Positions 60,440-64,000 of a stretch of 64,000 nucleotides of DNA are shown in pieces. Source of the DNA: Tubiluchus corallicola (lineage: Eukaryota; Priapulida; Priapulimorpha; Priapulimorphida; Tubiluchidae); NCBI GenBank assembly GCA_030141605.1, contig JAQGDQ010000063.1, positions 496,001 to 560,000 on the forward strand. Direction: 5' to 3'. Numbering within the stretch: position 1 is the stretch's first letter; every line of letters starts with the position of its first letter. The position numbers and the translations under genes were made by a program. The notes beneath the pieces were generated by a model. The model had not been told where the DNA came from and ran no database searches. It was given only the letters and a program-made list of their open reading frames with translations.

Positions 60440-61000
60440 TAAGGTATCCATCAGCTCAACTTCATAAGGAATGGTCCTGCTTCCTTCTATGTTTCCATCA
60501 TCATATTAGGTGCTTCTGTTATGCAACATAATTTGATTCCATGTTTCCATCTACTGCCACATGCCAAGAATTCACATTATTTAAGTCAAGTGGAGTATTT
60601 AATAAGTCTTTCTTCAGAACATCTAAATATGTGATCAGCAGTCCTTCTCTTGGTTTCATCCCAAGTATTAGTGCTTGATGCAATGTTGTAGGAAATGAAG
60701 AATCCTATGGTAATGTAATGATATGTCCAATCCATCTAAGCCGGCGCTTCTCTATGACCATGTTTCCGTACTGTTTCGTACGTTATAAATATAAGCTGTC
60801 ACAATTTTTCAAAAGTTTTACCGAGAGTAGAAGTAATTGTAACTGGATGCGAATCATCCAGTGATTGTTACTTTTTTTGTTTGAGGATAAGCATGCTGCC
60901 TTCTTGCTGGGATTTGTTCTTTCACAGAGGCATTATAAATGTCTGTGAGGGGAAATATCTGGAAAACTCGTTTTAAAGAGTAGTTAGGAGATCCCTAAGC
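60440..61000 (-). mobile_element. Decayed LINE fragment, internally deleted
   Basis: Minus strand from about 60940: QQEGSMLILKQKK and SHPVTITSTLGKTFEK (start of RT, cf. NYRPISL.S.LGK..EK), then, after a gap, EKRRLRWIGHIITLP and PREGLLITYLDVLKKDLLN (C-terminal RRLRWxGH region). The middle of RT, including YxDD, is missing. It is related to the 6760-7200 fragment. Confidence 0.65.
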
Positions 61001-62149
61001 AAAGAAGGTTTTTGAAGGGCTAAATGGTGTGATATGGGTTACAGAAGGCAGAAGATGGTTAGTACAATCTAACAATGGTTGCTGTTTGCCACATCAGTAA
61101 AAACGTAATTTGGTTTACTGTTTGCAGCTTGTTTATTAACCGGATAAAAACATTTTGAGCTCACAATTACCAGTAAGTTTTAAAATAGCGTTGTACCATT
61201 GTTTACATTTACAGATAGTATTGTCACAGGCTTTCAGGTAGTAATATGTTTATGGCAGAGGAGATTTCCCCTTGTACACTTCACTATTTCTAAGTTTATG
61301 AGTAATGCTGTCTTGTCATTTAACTTTTTTATGAGCAGTTCGTCATATTGTCAGTTAATAATCACCACTGTAGTAGGCTTACTAGTGGTGATAGTTGTGA
61401 CAAGACTGGAATTTAAGATGTAATTAGATGTAACCTATATCATACCTCAAGACTAGTCTTGGCAGTATACCAGGTGACAGAAGTAGCCACTCAGAAACAA
61501 TTTTCCTGGTAACCATCAATCTATTTACTGCATAGGCTGGGTGTTACTTAAATTCATAGTTAAGCATGTCACTTTCCCTTCAAGGAGGTTTCCAGATGCG
61601 TTGGCTGGTGGCTCCATCTTTACAAAAAATAATGAGAATTCCATAACTAGTTTTTCATTCCTCTTTTTATTTGATTGCATGTCATCGAGATTCTCATTTA
61701 ATGGAAGAATGTCAATAACAATAAACCCATATAAATAATATGTTTTTGATTGTCAGTCAGTAGACTAAGAGTTAGGGTCGTCTTAAGGCAGGGGTGCACA
61801 CTGGGCAGTTTCCCAAGGCTCATTTCTAAAGGCCTAATACTGATGTGTTGTTTGTGTGAGATCTCTTGATAGAATGGATAACTACTTGACTACTCACTGA
61901 AATACAGCATCGAATAGCAGTCAAACGTACTGATGACTCGCGTTTTGTAAGCCATTAAAGTTAGATAGCCTAGTATGTCCCCTTTCCCCTGCTGTGCTAA
62001 AAGTGTTTTTAATGGTTGAAGGAAAACAGGATGATTCTTCGTACCTAACCCATTTTGATATATGGTATAATATATACAAATAATTATTTGTAATAATAAT
62101 AATAATAATGTAATTATAATAATTTATCACAGAGTGTTTGTAATAATAA
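61001..62149. other. Intergenic DNA, no gene recognised
   Basis: A minus frame at about 61550-61725 is open for some 60 codons (DILPLNENLDDMQSNKKR, KMEPPANASGNLLEG) without known motifs. An (ATA/TAA)n tract lies at about 62090-62110. Confidence 0.35.
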
Positions 62150-62575
62150 AATAATATGTTAAAAACTTATTTAATGGTGGACAAGCCTAACTGGTGATGA
62201 CAGCACAATTGAACATAATTTTCAACAGCACAAACATTCCACGAGCTTGTCGCATATGTTTGCGAAAATTAAAATTAAACCGTGGTGCTACTTAAAAAAT
62301 GTGATGCACAAAAACTCCTGTTTTGAGTTTAGAATACAGCACCTGTTTTTGTGTAAAGCATTTCTTAGATGCAGGCGCTATTGTCCATCTAACTAGCGAA
62401 TGGCAAAATGCAGATAACAGAGAAGAACTAACTGTACTCTGAACATGAAATTGCATTTCTGTTGTAAAAAATTGTTTCATTTAAGTCATTCTTGAAAAAA
62501 CAGTGGGTTCCCTTTATAAGGTATATTGTTTTGAGCTATAGTCTAAGATTGGACCCAGTTTTCCTTTAAATGTAC
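62150..62575. mobile_element. Internal piece of TIR family A
   Basis: Matches 42470-42950, e.g. CATAATTTTCAACAGCA, TGTCGCATATGTTTGCGAAA, TGCAGGCGCT..GTC..TCTAACTAGC. Lacks the TIRs. Confidence 0.65.
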
Positions 62576-64000
62576 TTCATAGTTGTTGAGATTGAATCTT
62601 TCAGTTTTTTCTCTTTATAACTCTACATATTTAATAAGAATGTAATTTGTCAATGCTTCTGGTTACTGAGGTATTTGTGTTTAAAACTGGCACTTTCACC
62701 TGAAAGCAAAAGTGGTCTGAAAGAGTAACACATCTGTGTTTTTTGCAATCCGAAATTTCTTGTCACATTGACATTTCACACATAACATAATAAGCTACAG
62801 TTAGGCATATTATTAATTCATAATACAAATTAATAAAAGAGTCCTAAGTTGAAAATAAGACAGACGAAAATGAATTTAAAATCCATTCTCTCGATTATTA
62901 TTCACTTTATTCCTCATTAAAATGCATTGACATATATTTTAAAATCAGAAAGCCAGAAGTCATTTGCACACATATAGAATTAAATTATTTAAAAATTTGA
63001 AATCTAATCTAACACTAAAATCTAAAATCTTAAAGGATCATAATTAAAAGGTTTGAAAATATTAACTTGAGATTCACAAGCAGGATAATACATTTAGCTT
63101 GGATGTTGAATTGTTTTCCAAATATTTACATGCAACAGATACAAATGTCATGTGAAATCTATCTTTCTATTCTGCATTTAAAGCTTTCTTATTATTATGC
63201 AGATTTAGCACATTAAAAAGTTTTGAATTTTTTTAATGAGAATGATGGTGCAGGTGGGAGGGTTTTTTAACTTGCAAACTATCTGTGTTACTGAATTTCT
63301 TATACGACTAGTAAATGAAAGAGTATACTATAGTAATAAGTAAACAATGTTATTTGTTTAATAAGGTTTTTAATAATAATAATCTTTAATGATTTTGTAA
63401 CACAGAATTTTTATCAAAAATGTAAAATGAAACGTGCAGTCTTTTTTCAAAATGGAATTTGAAAAAATAGATACGTAGAAAATAACAGAGGCATGAAAAA
63501 GTTAAATACTGAATTTATATAAATAAGTCATATGTACATTATTTGGAAATTTACAAGTAATAGACGTGTGATTATCATCATTGTAAAGAATTCAAAACTA
63601 TCCTTGATAGTTGGATATAATGAAATAGGCACAGTAAAATATACTATGAGTACTGTAACATAGAAGTAATTCTTAATGACAAAAATTACCTATTAATCAT
63701 GGATATTAAATATGCATATTAATTATGCATACAGCATTAATTTTTTAATTACTTATTATCTTGCAGCCGTGAAGCTAATTAAGTGCTTATTGTTTCATTT
63801 TTATTGTACTGTATCTTCAATTTATTGGACCTATTCAGTTTCTCATAATCATGATAACATAATTTTATCAAATTTATAATTTCATAATTCAAAGTAACAA
63901 ATGAACTATGAACTGTGAACTCTGAATTTTATTTCACACATCAAAAAATACAATATCAAGCATATCAGTAAATTTAAAATAAAATAATTTGAGTAGTGCG
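62576..64000. other. AT-rich DNA to the window end, nothing recognised
   Basis: Very AT-rich, with no ORF, splice-bounded exon or repeat end that I can support. Confidence 0.4.

Noticed and set aside
61199-61423. 74-codon ORF with a hydrophobic C-terminus
   Set aside because: Could mimic a membrane protein, but there is no homology cue, and hydrophobic frames are common in T-rich DNA.

Overview
The window is AT-rich, intron-rich, transposon-laden animal DNA, most likely from an invertebrate. I cannot narrow it further from sequence alone. The evidence is a 23-exon gene with GT-AG introns, a metazoan-type cytosolic ribosomal protein, AATAAA polyadenylation signals, several non-LTR retrotransposon lineages, Tigger/pogo-type and TTAA-target DNA transposons, and long GA/CA microsatellites. 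No tRNA, rRNA, CRISPR or prokaryotic gene was seen.

Two genes are firm. EXOC2 (exocyst subunit Sec5) runs on the + strand from 12521 to 38790. Its 23 coding exons splice in phase to a complete 902-residue protein ending 500 bp before a polyA signal. RPS15 (uS19) lies on the - strand at 39918-40358, tail-to-tail with EXOC2, with an intact single coding exon and a likely 5'UTR intron. Three weaker gene hints are a possible minus-strand gene leaving the left edge (ATG at 45, promoter-like sequence near 2.6 kb), an exon-like ORF at 44714-44941 with a strong donor, and a 36-nt microexon-like segment at 60221-60256.

The rest is repeats. 2.8-8.7 kb holds decayed LINE 3' fragments and a TIR element. 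EXOC2 introns hold a LINE copy (16.99-18.59 kb), a small TIR element (15.58-16.14 kb), two Tigger-like deletion copies (24.05-24.92 and 31.49-32.43 kb), a SINE-like repeat, and an inverted-repeat/microsatellite block (36.4-38.2 kb). Beyond RPS15 come a second, larger copy of the 8 kb TIR family (42.15-43.40 kb), a 735-bp element with perfect 33-bp TIRs and a perfect 9-bp target duplication (43.68-44.41 kb), and a LINE fragment (45.1-45.9 kb).

From 47.4 to 59.2 kb lies a nested transposon complex. A 4.8-kb Tigger element (47456-52264) with transposase remnants is split by a 2.7-kb element (48218-50896) flanked by TTAA. Removing that element with one TTAA rejoins the Tigger reading frame exactly. 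A second member of the same TTAA family spans 52595-59188 with about 520-bp inverted arms. Inside it, a GA/CA microsatellite is split by a nearly intact but 5'-truncated LINE (54.34-57.48 kb).

Sequence alone points to a stable housekeeping pair (EXOC2, RPS15) set in dense, layered transposon insertions. Some of the elements carry promoter-like motifs.
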